A stretch of DNA of 64,000 nucleotides from Strongyloides papillosus (taxonomy: Eukaryota; Nematoda; Chromadorea; Rhabditida; Strongyloididae), in contig SRSI01000003.1 of assembly GCA_005656395.1 (NCBI GenBank), positions 124,001 through 188,000 on the forward strand. Reading direction: 5' to 3'. A model generated the notes under the pieces. It saw only the letters and a list, made by a program, of their open reading frames with translations. It was not told where the DNA came from and searched no databases. This document shows positions 10,769 to 22,360 of the stretch, piece after piece; position 1 is the first letter of the stretch, and the number at the start of each line of letters is the position of its first letter. A program made the position numbers and the translations under genes.

Positions 10769-13744
10769 TTAAACGAAAAACTGTTCTCCTTCCATCAAAG
10801 GATGAATATCAGTAGTTACTTCATTTTTCCCACCATTCTTCCTCAAATACTCTTTTCTAGCAATGTAGAGATTCTTCAATCTAGCACATGCCAAATCAGC
10901 ATAATAACAAGGTGTTGGAATACCAATTGGACCAGGACATCTTGTACATACATTGGCCATCCAACAGGTTAACAAGCTTATTTCATTTAAGGTAAGATTC
11001 CAATCATCATAAAGTGTATAGACGTGACAAGGCCTTGAAGTACCGAGCATTCCTTTATGTGGGACAGCATAAAAATCAAGAAGCTCCGGATTGACAATAT
11101 CATTCGCCACAACAGTATTCTGTGGAACATTATAGTTTGGACTATTCTGCGGATTCATAAAACGTACTCCATGGCGTTTTTGAACAACCACAAAAGTTAT
11201 CGTTGGTTTATATTTTTCATTTATCTCCTTACAAGCTGTGTGTATGGAAGAAACCTCATAGTCCATTGCAATTTTGAACTCGGAATTTGATATTCCATCT
11301 CTAAATATTACGATATGTCTTGGAACAACTCCTGTTGAATTTCTAAATGAAATGAGGCGTTCTTTGATTTGGTCCTTGAAATATTGGAGTATTTTAATAC
11401 TAAAAAATTGGAAATTAATATTATTTGAAATAATAACTTACGTTTGTTTTCCTTTTTGAGCAGTTGTTGCATGAATTCTTCCAGAAACTGCATATTTAGA
11501 GCCTAAAATATCTACTGATCCAACGGCAGCAGATATTGATTGAAGGCGGTTATCACCAGTTTCTTGTGGAGCTGGGTGTATTACATTTACACCAATATAA
11601 ATTGTAGCATCATTTTCATTAAAAAATTTGTTAAGAAATTCAGTTGATACTGGATTAGGTTCTTTATAAAATAGATTTTTGGATAATCCACCTAATTTAC
11701 CATTAAGTTTCATTGCAATATTGGATGTAATTCTACAATGTATATTTTTAGGGTTTATCTTATTCAAGGTTGTTGCTAATAAAACTTGTGAATGACAACC
11801 CAGAAAGTCTCTGTGTTCACAATACATCTTAATCTTTCCGTAAGAAGTATTATCATCTCTAACTATAAAGATAACTAAATGGTTCTTTCTTTGGTTTTTG
11901 TCAATAGCTTCAAGTTTTGGCTTTAGAATATCAAATAAATTACTTCTTGAATCATAGTTAATTCCATACCGTGGGTTTAAATTTTTGCTGAAATCACAGC
12001 CATAATTTGTTACCGTTTTGATAATATGTTTAACTCTATCAACAGTTTCTTTGTGTCTTGTTTCATGTACTGATCTGTCAACAATTATGACACCGTATGA
12101 GAAGTTTTTTAAATGCTTATCGTAAGTTTCACGTTTTTTCGCATCAACAGGATATTTTACTTCAACATTTGGTAAAACTTTAGCCATAGTCTTAATTTGA
12201 TTGCCTATGTTGGCTCCAAATACTCTTAAGACATCATAAGAATCTTTTTTAACAACATCCAAATTAGTGTTAATTTCTTTAAATAATACAGATGGTGATT
12301 TTGTGCATTTCCTAATCATTTTAGTAGTTAATTCTCCCTCCAATTTTTGACGTAATCTTTGTGGTTTATCAGAAACTTTAACAAGCTCCATAGGTATAAG
12401 AATACTAGCCTTTTCTGGGTTCATTTGAAGAAGTGGCAATTTGGGATACTTCAATTTAATATTATACTGTTGATAAAAATATTCAGCAATACTAATCATT
12501 ATCCCATCTTTATGAAAACATGTTTTTTCCGGAATTCTATCCATAACTTTGAGAAGTGTAAATTCCCTCGATTTATTGTACTCAATTGTTAGATTTAAAC
12601 CTTTCAAAAGTTTTGTCAAATTTTTCCGTTGATTCTCACTCATTGAGACATTAGACATATCAATGTTATGTCTTGTTGTACCATTAATATAACAATAAAA
12701 ATCAATAACTGTTATGTCTGATTTTGCAAATACTGCGTGTTTTTGTTGAATGTTTATCAATGGCATTCCTCGTGGTCCAAGAAGAATACGGAAACATAAA
12801 CTTGGCCAGATTTGTCTCATGAAATCCAACGAAAAAATATCAGATTGTGGTGTTGGTGGTCTAAAATAAAGTTCATTTCCAATACCAGTACATCTTTTAT
12901 TATAATTTTGAGAGAAGGAAAATTTCGCAAATTGTGTTACCATTAGACTTAAAAATGTATTTGATTCACGGAATGTAGTGTAATTGGTATTTGATAATAT
13001 TATAGGCAATTGCTTCGCTTTTTCAAAACGAACATACATGACCCTCCTTGCAATAGGGTTCACACAATATTCATATATCTTCTCTTTAAAAACTCCACTT
13101 TTAACGTACAACAAATTGTGATCGTCATAAATAAAATTGTTAAGATCTGATTTTTTTTCTATCTCCCTATACAGAATCTTCATTACAATATCTCGCTTTC
13201 TACTTTCTTTGAATTTGTCATCAATTTCCTTTTCAGAGTTCAAAAAGTGAACACTATATAAATCGACATATAAATTATCAGAAAATTGGAACTGATGTAC
13301 ATTCGTTGAAATAGACAGAGATTTGCCTATAGTTATTTTATCCTTATCTTGGTCCCTTAGTCTATAGAATTTATAATTCGGTAATTCAGCTGTTGCTAAT
13401 TTTTGAGAAATCTCATTGCGTTTAACAATTGATTTCTCTACTTCTGTTGTTATGGAAGGAGTGGTTTCTTGTTCTCTACCAGAAGCTTTTGAAGATGATG
13501 CTGTACTGTAACTACTAATAATTGAACTTTTACCTAAAATACTCTCAGTAACTAATGGAATTAATTTTTGTCCCTTACCAGAAGATATAGAAGATGGTGC
13601 TGTAGTGTATTCACTAATAGTTGAACTATTACTTGAATCACTTCTGGTTCCCGGTGAAGATGGTTCTTGTTGACCGATCCCTTGATCATCACCTTTACCT
13701 TCTTCTTCTTCTACACTTGAAGTTTTACTTTCTTTATGTTCCAT
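10769..13744 (-). CDS. Argonaute protein, copy 2 (the only open copy)
   Basis: Exon 1 is 13744-11442, a 42-bp intron is 11400-11441, and exon 2 is 11399-10769, giving 977 residues without interruption. Residues 1-115 are Ser/Thr/Glu-rich low complexity. An N domain follows, then PAZ at about 305-465 (EYFYQQYNIKLKYPKLPLLQ), MID at about 540-690 with the small-RNA 5'-end pocket (YCEHR, HSQV, MKLNGKLGG), and PIWI to the end. PIWI has FRDGIS and the His of PCHVYTLYDD, but the first catalytic Asp is Asn (IYIGVNVIHP, residue 720, where copies 1, 3 and 4 have GAD), and no glutamate finger is evident. So it probably binds small RNA but does not slice. The family resembles the expanded nematode Argonautes, though clade placement needs a tree. 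A TATTTTAG acceptor about 30 bases before the ATG suggests trans-splicing. Confidence 0.9.
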
Positions 13745-14889
13745 TATAATTAACAAAAATAGCTTTTAGATCTAAAATATAAGTATTATTAACAAGCAAG
13801 AAAAATAAAAATTTCATAAAATAACGATATACACGGAAGAAGATCTTTTAACAACTGTTTTATCTTTAAAATATGATAAAGTATATTAATTTTGTTATTT
13901 CTATGGGTAACGTTGTTTAACAAAAATAAATAAATTATAAAGTTTTCATTTATCATTAAACACTACGAGATAAAACAAATGAAAGGAAAATAAAGGAGTG
14001 GAAATATATGAATTAAATTGAGTACTCATGAAGAAATGGACATTCAAAAATATCTACATCATTTTGTAAAGTCAAAACGATCAACAAATTTTCTTTACTA
14101 TCAGTTTATTTAAAGTTATTTAACAATACATTTTAGTACGAAACAAAACAGTAACTTTAAATAACAATATTTCACAACAATTTGAGGTGTTGTAAACAAA
14201 CGGGCATTTCTGATAAGACATAATGGAAAAAAGGTTAAGGTAGATTACATTGGTTAAAAAGCAACTTCATTCAAAACAATTTTCTCAAAGCATATTAGGA
14301 GTCATTTTAAAAGTGTATCGTTTTTGTATTTTGAAATAATGAGTTGTTTTTTCTACAATGTGAACTTTTGTTTTATGCGAATGATAGTTTAATACAGTTT
14401 TTGGTAGACAATTTTGATTTTATATTTAAGGGTATAAATTTAATGAAGTGATTGATGTAGAGAAGGGAATTGTTAAAGGAAAACATTATAATTAGTTGTG
14501 GTTGTAAAGGATATTTTTTGATGTCCAATACTTATGCAAGATTACAAACAAAAGATATCTTTATATGAAGAGCAATTGTAGTTGCAGATAAAAATTTCAT
14601 GCGCACAAAGTTTATCTAATTATTTTTTAAGTATTCAAAAGTGCAGTGGATAAGTTTTACAAGCAGAAAATTATGAAATAACAATTAAAATACATGATAG
14701 TTATTGATGATGAAATGCAGTCTACATTTGAATTACCAAGAGCAGAATAAAACAATTAATTGTCCATTTTGAATATACAAAATTACAATAATACTTAATT
14801 TTTCAATAGTACATCAAAGTAAAATTTAAATTTTTGTTCTTTAAACGGAAGTAAAAATCTTTATCTGAGTACATTTTTCTAAATTAGAA
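13745..14889. promoter_or_regulatory. Divergent intergenic region, unit 2
   Basis: 1.15 kb between Argonaute copy 2 and membrane-protein copy B. It is closely similar over most of its length to unit 1 and is about 150 bp shorter, lacking sequence near 8210-8370 of unit 1. It keeps the conserved blocks before each start codon. No gene was seen inside. Confidence 0.55.
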
Positions 14890-15993
14890 ATGGGTGATAA
14901 AGAGATCGTAATTGGTCTTGTAATATTCTTGGTTGTATTTCTATTAGTTTGTGGGATAGGAGGATATTACTACTACAAAAAGAGTGGCCAATCTAAAAGT
15001 AAAAGAAAGAGTAGTAGGAGCAGTAGCAAAGAAAGGGAAAGTCAAAGTCAAGATCGAGATCACGTTCAAAATCTTCTTCTAGACGATCAAGATCTTCAAA
15101 ATCAAGAAGCAAATCATCATCCTCGGATTCTGACAAGAGTAAAAATCCCCTAAAAGAAGAACATCTCGTTCAAGTAGTAGAAGTTCATCTAGATCTTCAT
15201 CATCTTCTGATAAAGGAAAGAAAAAATCAAGGGTAAATTTAAATTTTATATTTCTTATAATGCTTTATTTCAGTCAAAAAGAAAAGCAAAGAAAATTGGT
15301 TTACAAAGTGCTGTTGGCTTTCCTGGTGAAATTAAAGTTGATATTGGAGCAAAAACTGTTACTGGAGCCCCAATTGCAGGTAACAATCTCAATATTGTTT
15401 CACCGCCTCCAGTTATTGATCAAGAGCCAAAGAAAGACATCCCTAGTAACTTAATTCATGCTCCAATTGATCAAACAATTCAACAGAAGGTTATTGCTGA
15501 AAAACCTGAGGTACCAAAGGATATTCCACCACCCACTGCTACTTTACCAGCTCAGGTTGAGATTCATGAACCAAAGGCAGCTCCAAAAGTTGCTTTTGAG
15601 GGAAATCCGCCACCACCGGAAATAGTAAATGATTTGTTAAAAGCTAAAACCAATACTCATTATATCCCCCCAACAACAATTCCTCCAGAAATTACTGTTG
15701 CTCCACACAAAAACACACTAGAAATTAAAAATACTGATGACTCTAGTTTAAATCCTAAAAAAGAAGAAAAGTTAGAGCGTCATAATAACTACTCCGGAAG
15801 TTTATTAACGTCAAACAATCTAACTTATAACACTGTCAATATTATGGTAAACAACAACGCCAATGAGGATATCAATGAAGTAATAGTAAAAGCCGTGAAC
15901 GCAATACCAGATCCAAATTTTCACCTATCCGATATCCCAGGACTACCACCATCAACAAAAAAAAACAACAACCATGACTTGGAGAGTAATTAA
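14890..15993 (+). pseudogene. Membrane protein with Arg-Ser tail, copy B, frameshifted
   Basis: The first 46 codons match copy A, including the membrane helix. A one-base deletion in an A run near 15030 then shifts the frame, and a second one-base deletion near 15144 shifts it again, both within the Arg/Ser tract. The net loss of two bases is not repaired. The intron (about 15232-15273) and exon 2 are intact, and exon 2 stays open to the TAA at 15991-15993. Both lesions are in homopolymers, so assembly error is possible. The 5' part is nearly identical to copy A, while the Pro-rich part and 3' flank are nearly identical to copy C, so this copy is a mosaic. Confidence 0.75.
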
Positions 15994-16420
15994 TTAATAA
16001 TAAAAATGTAAGAAAAATATTTCTAATATAATTCTGTAATTATACAACATTGTGTTTGCTTTTTGTGATAATCATTTTGAGTCAAAAATAAATATAAGAT
16101 TTTGTATAAACGATTTATGTTTAGAAAAAATAAAATATAGATTTTTCTATCAACATCCACAATATTTATGATAAACGAAACAGCATATTTGTTGTGTCTT
16201 TTTATCCACCTAAAAAAGAAAAAAACAAATTCACTAAAATTCTAATATACAAATTTTAATATACAACACATAAAAAAATTGCTGCGGAAATTTTCCTGGA
16301 ATTTGCAGGAAATCTGGCGGACCGTGCAATTAAAGGAAAGATTTTCTTAGAAATTACGAGAAATAAGCCTTTAAATTCCTGGAATTTGCATGCAAGAAAT
16401 AATAATATAAAAAATAATAA
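15994..16420. repeat. Convergent gap with a small GC-richer insertion
   Basis: This is the 3' flank of copy B, followed by a segment at about 16281-16400 that the other units lack at this place. It is less AT-rich and contains the 14-base string TCCTGGAATTTGCA twice (16294-16307 and 16377-16390, 83 bp apart) plus GGAAA/TTTCC pieces that can pair. It looks like a short insertion or satellite fragment just beyond the Argonaute copy 3 stop. Origin unknown. Confidence 0.5.
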
Positions 16421-19400
16421 TTAAACGAAAAATTGCTCTTCCTCCAATAAAGGATGAATGTCTATGGTCACTCCAGTATTTTCCTGCGTCTTCTTCAAAT
16501 ACTCTTTCCTCCCAATATAATGGTGTTTGAATCTAGTACATGCCAAATCAGCATAATAACAAGGTGTTGGAATACCAATTGGGCCAGGACATCTTGTACA
16601 TACATTGGACATCCAACAAGTCAGTAAACTTATTTCATTTAAAGTAAGATTCCATTCGTCATAAAGTGTATACACTTGACAAGGTCTTGCTGTGCCAATT
16701 GGTCCTTTATGTAGGACAGCATAAAATTCAAGAATTTCTGGATTTACAATACCATTTGCCACAACTGTATTGTGTGGAACATTATAATTTGGGTTATTCT
16801 GTGGATTCATAAAACGTACCCCATGATGCTTTTGGGTAATCAAAAGAGTTATCGTTGGTTTATATTTTTCATTTATCTCCTTACAAGCCTCATGTATTGA
16901 AGAAACTTCATAGTCCATTGTAATTTTAAACTGAGATTTTGATATGCCAGCTCTAAACACTACAATATGTCTTGGAACAACTCCGGTTGAATTTTTTAAA
17001 TGAAATAAGGCGTTCTTTGACTTGGTCCTTGAAATATTGGAGTGTTTCCGTACTAAAAATTAAAAGTTAATATTATTTGAAATAATAACTTACACTTGTT
17101 TTCCTTTTTGAACAGTTTTTGTATGAATTCCACCGGAAACGGCCATATTTAGAACCTAAAATATCTACTGATCCAACAACAGCAGATATTGAAGGAAGAG
17201 GGTAATCACCAGTATCATGGGGAGCTGGGTGTATAACATCAGCACCTATATAAATTGTAGCATCTTTTTCATTGAAGAATTTCTTACAAAAATCATTTAA
17301 TATTGGATTAGATTGTTTATAATATAATTGTTTTGATAATCCTCCTAATTTACCGTTCAATTTCATTGCAATGTTCATTGTAATCATACAACGTGGATCT
17401 TCAAGATTTATTTTATTAAAAGTTGTTGTTCTTAAAACTTGTGAATGGCAACCTAAAAAGTCCTTGTGTTCACAATACATCTTAATCATTCCGTAAGAAG
17501 TAGTATTGTCTCTAATTATAAAAAACATTAAGTGATTCTTTCTGTGGTTTTTTGTCAATATGCCCAAGTCTTGGGTTTAAAAAATCAATAGATTGCATCT
17601 TGAATCATAGTCAATTTCATAACGTGGATCTAAATTTTTACTAAAATCACAACCATAATTTGTTACGGTTTTGATAATATGTTTAATTTTATCTATATAT
17701 TCATTATGCTTGTTACAATACACTGATCTATCAACAATTACAACACCATATGAAAAATTTTTCAAATGTTTATCGTAAGATTCGCGTTTTCTTACATCTG
17801 CAGGATATTTCATTCCAATGTTTTGGTAAAGCTTTAGCCACAGTCTTAATTTGATTGCCTATGTTGGCTCCAAATGCTCGTAAAATATCATTAGCATCCC
17901 TTTTAACAGCATCTAAATTAGTGTTAATTTCCTTAAATAGTACAGCAGGATATTTTCTACGTTTTTTACTAATCTTAGCAGTAATTCTATATCCAATTTT
18001 TGATGTAATCTTTGTGGTTTATCAGAAAGTTTAACAAGTTCCATAGGAATAAAAATGTTTGCCTTTTCTGGATTCATTTGAACAAGTGGCAAATTAGGAT
18101 ACTTCAATGTAATATTATATCGTTGATCGAAGTATTCAAGAATACTTATTTTGACCCCACTTCTATAAAAAAATGTTTTCTCTGGAATTTTATCCACAAC
18201 ATTAAAAATTGTAAATTCCCTCGATTTGTCATACTCAAGTGTGAGATTTAAACCTTTCAAAAGTTTTGTCAAATTTTTCCGTTGATCTTCATTCATAGAA
18301 ACACTGTTCATATCAATGTTACGTCTTTTTGTACCATTGATACAACAATAAAAGTCAATAACTGTTAATTCTGATTTTGCAAATAATCCATAACCTTGGT
18401 GAACATTTATCAATGGTAATCCTTGTGGTCCCAGAAGAATATTGAAGCACAAGTTTGACCAAATTTGTCTCATAAAATCTAATGATAATCTATCAGATGC
18501 TGCCGTTGGTGGCCTGAAATAAAGTTTATTTCTAATACCAGTATAACGTTTATTATAGTTTTGAGAAAAGAAAACTTTGAAAACTGTGTTATCATTAGAC
18601 TTAAAAATTTTTTTGATTCACAGAACGTGGTATTATCAGTATTTGACAATACTATAGGCAAATGTTTTGCCTTTTCAAAACGAACGTACATAACTTTTCT
18701 TGCTTCAGGATCCACACAATATCGTATTCCTCTTTTTCAAGAACTCCACTTTTAACATATAGTAAATTGTGGTCATCATATACAAAATTATTAAGATCTG
18801 ACTTGTTTTCTATCTCTCTATACAGAATTTTCATGACAACATCTCTTTTTAGACTATGTTTGAATTTATTATCTATTTTCTTTTCAGAGTTCAAAAAGTG
18901 GATGCTATACAGATCAACGTACAAATTATCGGAAAATTTAAATTGATATACGTTTGTTAAAATAGATAAATCCTTCCCTACAGTTAATTTATCCTTATCT
19001 TGATCTCTTAGTCTGTAGAATTTGTAATCGGGTAATTCAATTGTTGATAATTTTTGAGGACTTCCTTTATATCCAACAGTTGATTTATCTTCTTCTGTTG
19101 TTATAGAAGAAGTAGTTTCTTGTGCTTTAGCAGGAGATTTAGAAGACGATGTTTCACTTCGTCCACTAATAACTATACTTTTATATGAAATATTCTCAGT
19201 AATTTCTGGAGTTGTTTTTTGTTCTTTATCAGAAGCCTTTGAAGATGGTGCTGTAATGTATTCACTAATAACTGAACTTTTACCTGAAATACTCTTGGGA
19301 GACTGTGGAGTTAGTTTTTTTGTTTCATCCCAAATATTAGAAGATTGTACTTCACCTTGTTTACTAAACTTCTGTGCTTTTATTTTTGCCACTTCTAGCA

Positions 19401-19679
19401 GTTTGTTGGCTTTTTTTTGTTTCTTACTAGAAGTACCAGATAATGCTAGTTGGCCTTGTTTATTAACTTCAGAACTTCCATATGGTACAGTCTTAGAAGC
19501 CTGTGTAATTTGTTTTTGCTCTTTCACAGAATCTTTTGAAGATGAAGGTTGGCCTTGTTTGGCAGCCTCAATGAGTTTACTTAAGATACTCTCGGTGTTC
19601 GGTGAAGATAATTTTTGTTGACTTTTGTCTTGATAATCACCTTTTTCTCCAAATTGAATTTTAACTTTTTACTTTCCAT
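16421..19679 (-). pseudogene. Argonaute copy 3, heavily frameshifted
   Basis: It is homologous along its length to copies 2 and 4, from an ATG at 19679 to a terminal EEEQFFV, with the usual intron (17053-17093). The reading frame is broken at many places: within the first 15 codons (about 19640), near 18730, 18565, 18000, 17950, 17820, 17580, 17130 and 17005. PAZ and PIWI segments survive only as pieces (FMRQIWSNLCFN, IYIGADVIHPAPHDTGD). The third catalytic position is also changed, FRDG to FRAG near 16955. This many lesions cannot be assembly noise, so it is a genuine pseudogene. Its transcripts could still matter as small-RNA sources, but nothing in the sequence shows that. Confidence 0.92.
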
Positions 19680-20951
19680 TATAGATATCAAAAATACCGT
19701 CAAAACCTAAAGTATGAGTTTTATTTAAAAAAAAAAGAATATACATTTAAATTCAAACAGTAATATGTTCTGAAAAGGACGTTTGACTACTATTTTTTAT
19801 TTCAAAATATGATAAAGTATTTTAATTAATATAAACCAGTATACATTAATGATAAATATTGTAATTATCTTTAAATTAACATAAAGTTTATTCAAAATAG
19901 AAGATTTCCAAAAGGGTATATTTGCTTTGGTATTTCCAAATTAAATTAAAAAATTTTCATTATATTTATATGAACAGAATTCGTGATTTCTAGGGGTAAC
20001 AGGTTTTTAAAAAAATTGCAAAAAAGATTTTAAGTTTTTGTTTATCATTAAATGTCACAAGATAGGACAAATTAAAAAAGAATAAAAAGTAAAATATACA
20101 GGGTAATTTAATGATACATGAAGAAATGGACATTAAAAAATACCAAAATTTTTTTTGTAAAATAAAAACATATCACTAGTCTACTAGTTTTTTATTTATG
20201 AAAATTATTTAACAATATATATTCTTAATCTCAAGCATCATATTAAATATAAATAACAAGATTTCGAAATATTTCAACATTCAATAAAACAAACGGATTC
20301 TTTGGTAAAATAACGGAAAAAAGCTTAGTTAGCTCACATGAGAAAAACGCAATTCCGTCTTAAAGCTTATTTTAAACAGTATTCTTGAAGTAAATTCAAA
20401 GATATACCTTTTCTGTACTTTGATACAACAATTTATTTAATCTATGATGTGAACTTATGTTTTGTACGAATGATATTTTAATGTAGTTTCTGTTATAATA
20501 TTTTAATTTATACTTTAAGCACATAATTCTGATAGAATAGTATAACTTTTTAAATATTATGAAGTAAGTAATATAACAAAAGAAATTGTTAAAGAAAAAA
20601 ATTATATTTGCTTGTGGTTATAAGAAATAATTTTTGGTAATTAATCTTAATGAAAGATTATCAACAAAAAGCATATTTATATAAACAGCAATTGTAATTG
20701 CAGTAGTAGATAAGTTTTACAATAGAAAAGTTTGAAATAATAATTAAAATATACAATATTTATTCATAATAAAATACAGTCAATATTTGAAGTCCCATTA
20801 AAACAATAAAAAATTGATTTATCCATTATGAATATACAAAATTACAATAATACTTCATTTTTCAATAGTACATCGAAAGTAAATTTAAATTTCTGTTCTT
20901 TAAATGTAGTTTAAAACATTCTTCATTTGAGTACATTTTTCTAAATTAGAA
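19680..20951. promoter_or_regulatory. Divergent intergenic region, unit 3
   Basis: 1.27 kb between Argonaute copy 3 and membrane-protein copy C. It is more diverged than units 1 and 2 but retains recognisable blocks (about 20038-20070 and 20820-20950). A CATACTTTAG acceptor-like string precedes the Argonaute start. No gene was seen. Confidence 0.5.
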
Positions 20952-22051
20952 ATGGGTGATAAAGAGGTCATAATTGGTCTTGCCATCTTTCTGGTTGTAT
21001 TTCTGTTAGTTTGTGGAATAGGAGGATATTACTACTACAAAAAAAGTGGTCAATCTAAAAGTAAAAAAAGGCGAAGCAGAAGTAGTAAAAGAAAGGGAAA
21101 ATCAAAGTCAAAATCAAGGTCTAAATCATCCTCTTCAAGAAGATCAAGATCTTCAAAATCAAGGAGCAAATTATCGTCCTCTGATTCTGACAAGAGTAAA
21201 AAATCCCGTAAAAGAAGAACATCTCGTTCAAGTAGTAGAAGTTCATCGAGATCGTCATCATCTTCTGATAAAGGAAAGAAAAAATCAAGGGTAAATTTAA
21301 ATTTTATATTTCTGATAATACTTTATTTCAGTCAAAAGAAAAGCAAAGAAAATTGATTTACAAAGCGCTGTTGGCTTTCCTGGTGAAATTAAAGTTGATA
21401 TTGGAGCAAAAAACTGTTACTGGAGCCCCAATTGCAGGTAACAATCTCAATATTGTTTCACCGCCTCCAGTTATTGATCAAGAGCCAAAGAAAGACATCC
21501 CTAGTAACTTAATTCATGCTCCAGTTGATCAAAAAATTCAACAGAAGGTTATTGCTGAAAAACCTGAGGTACCAAAGGATATTCCACCACCCACTGCTAC
21601 TTTACCAGCTCAGGTTGAGATTCATGAACCAAAGGCAGCTCCAAAAGTTGCTTTTGAGGGAAATCCGCCACCACCAGAAATAGTAAATGATTTGTTAAAA
21701 GCTAAAACCAATACTCATTATATCCCACCAACAACAATTCCTCCAGAAATTACTGTTGCTCCACAGACAAACACACTAGAGATTAAAAATACTTGTGACA
21801 CTAGTGGAAATCCTAAAATAGAAGAAAGTTAGAACGTCATAACAACTACTCCGGAAGTTTATTGACGTCAAACAATCTAACTTACAACACTGTCAGCATT
21901 ATGGTAAACAATAACCCTTATGATGATATCAACGAAGTAATAGAAAATGCTTGTCAACGCAATACCAGATCCAAATTTTCATCTATCCGATATCCCAGGA
22001 CTACCACCATCAACAAAAAAAAACAACAACCATGACTTTGAGAGTAATTAA
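20952..22051 (+). pseudogene. Membrane protein with Arg-Ser tail, copy C, altered and truncated
   Basis: Exon 1 is 20952-21290 (helix and Arg/Ser tract intact), a 41-bp intron is 21291-21331, and exon 2 starts at 21332. A one-base loss at the start of exon 2 and a one-base gain near 21407 cancel, so about 25 residues are read in another frame (YKALLAFLVKLKLILEQK, hydrophobic) before the normal Pro-rich sequence resumes. A further base loss near 21826 creates a TAG at 21830-21832, and the Asn-rich C-terminus downstream to 22051 also has an extra base near 21953. The shortened protein would be 279 residues. It may be a decaying or a modified gene. The first lesion pair keeps the frame open, which is unusual for pure decay. 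Confidence 0.7.
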
Positions 22052-22360
22052 TTAATAATAAAAATGTAAGAAAAATATTTCTAATATAATTCTGTAATTA
22101 TACAACATTGTGTTTGCTTTTTTGTGATAATCATTTTGAGTCAAAAATAAATATATAAGATATAGTATAAACAATTCATGTTTAGAAAAAATAAAATATA
22201 GATTTTTTTATCAACACCCACAATATTTACGATAAACGAAACAGTATACTTGTTGTATTTTTTTATTCACCTTAAAAAAAATACAAATTAATTACAAATC
22301 TAGTATACAAATTATAATTTACAAATAATAATATACAAATTACAATATACAAAATAAAAA
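22052..22360. other. Convergent gap, unit 3 to unit 4
   Basis: 309 bp of AT-rich 3' flank. It is nearly identical to the matching flank of copy B for the first 200 bp (16000-16230), supporting recent exchange between units 2 and 3. It lacks the small insertion seen at 16281-16400. No gene was seen. Confidence 0.5.

Noticed and set aside
15260..15454. 64-codon frame in exon 2 of membrane copy B
   Set aside because: It is the shifted frame of the Pro-rich exon. The real frame aligns with copies A, C and D.
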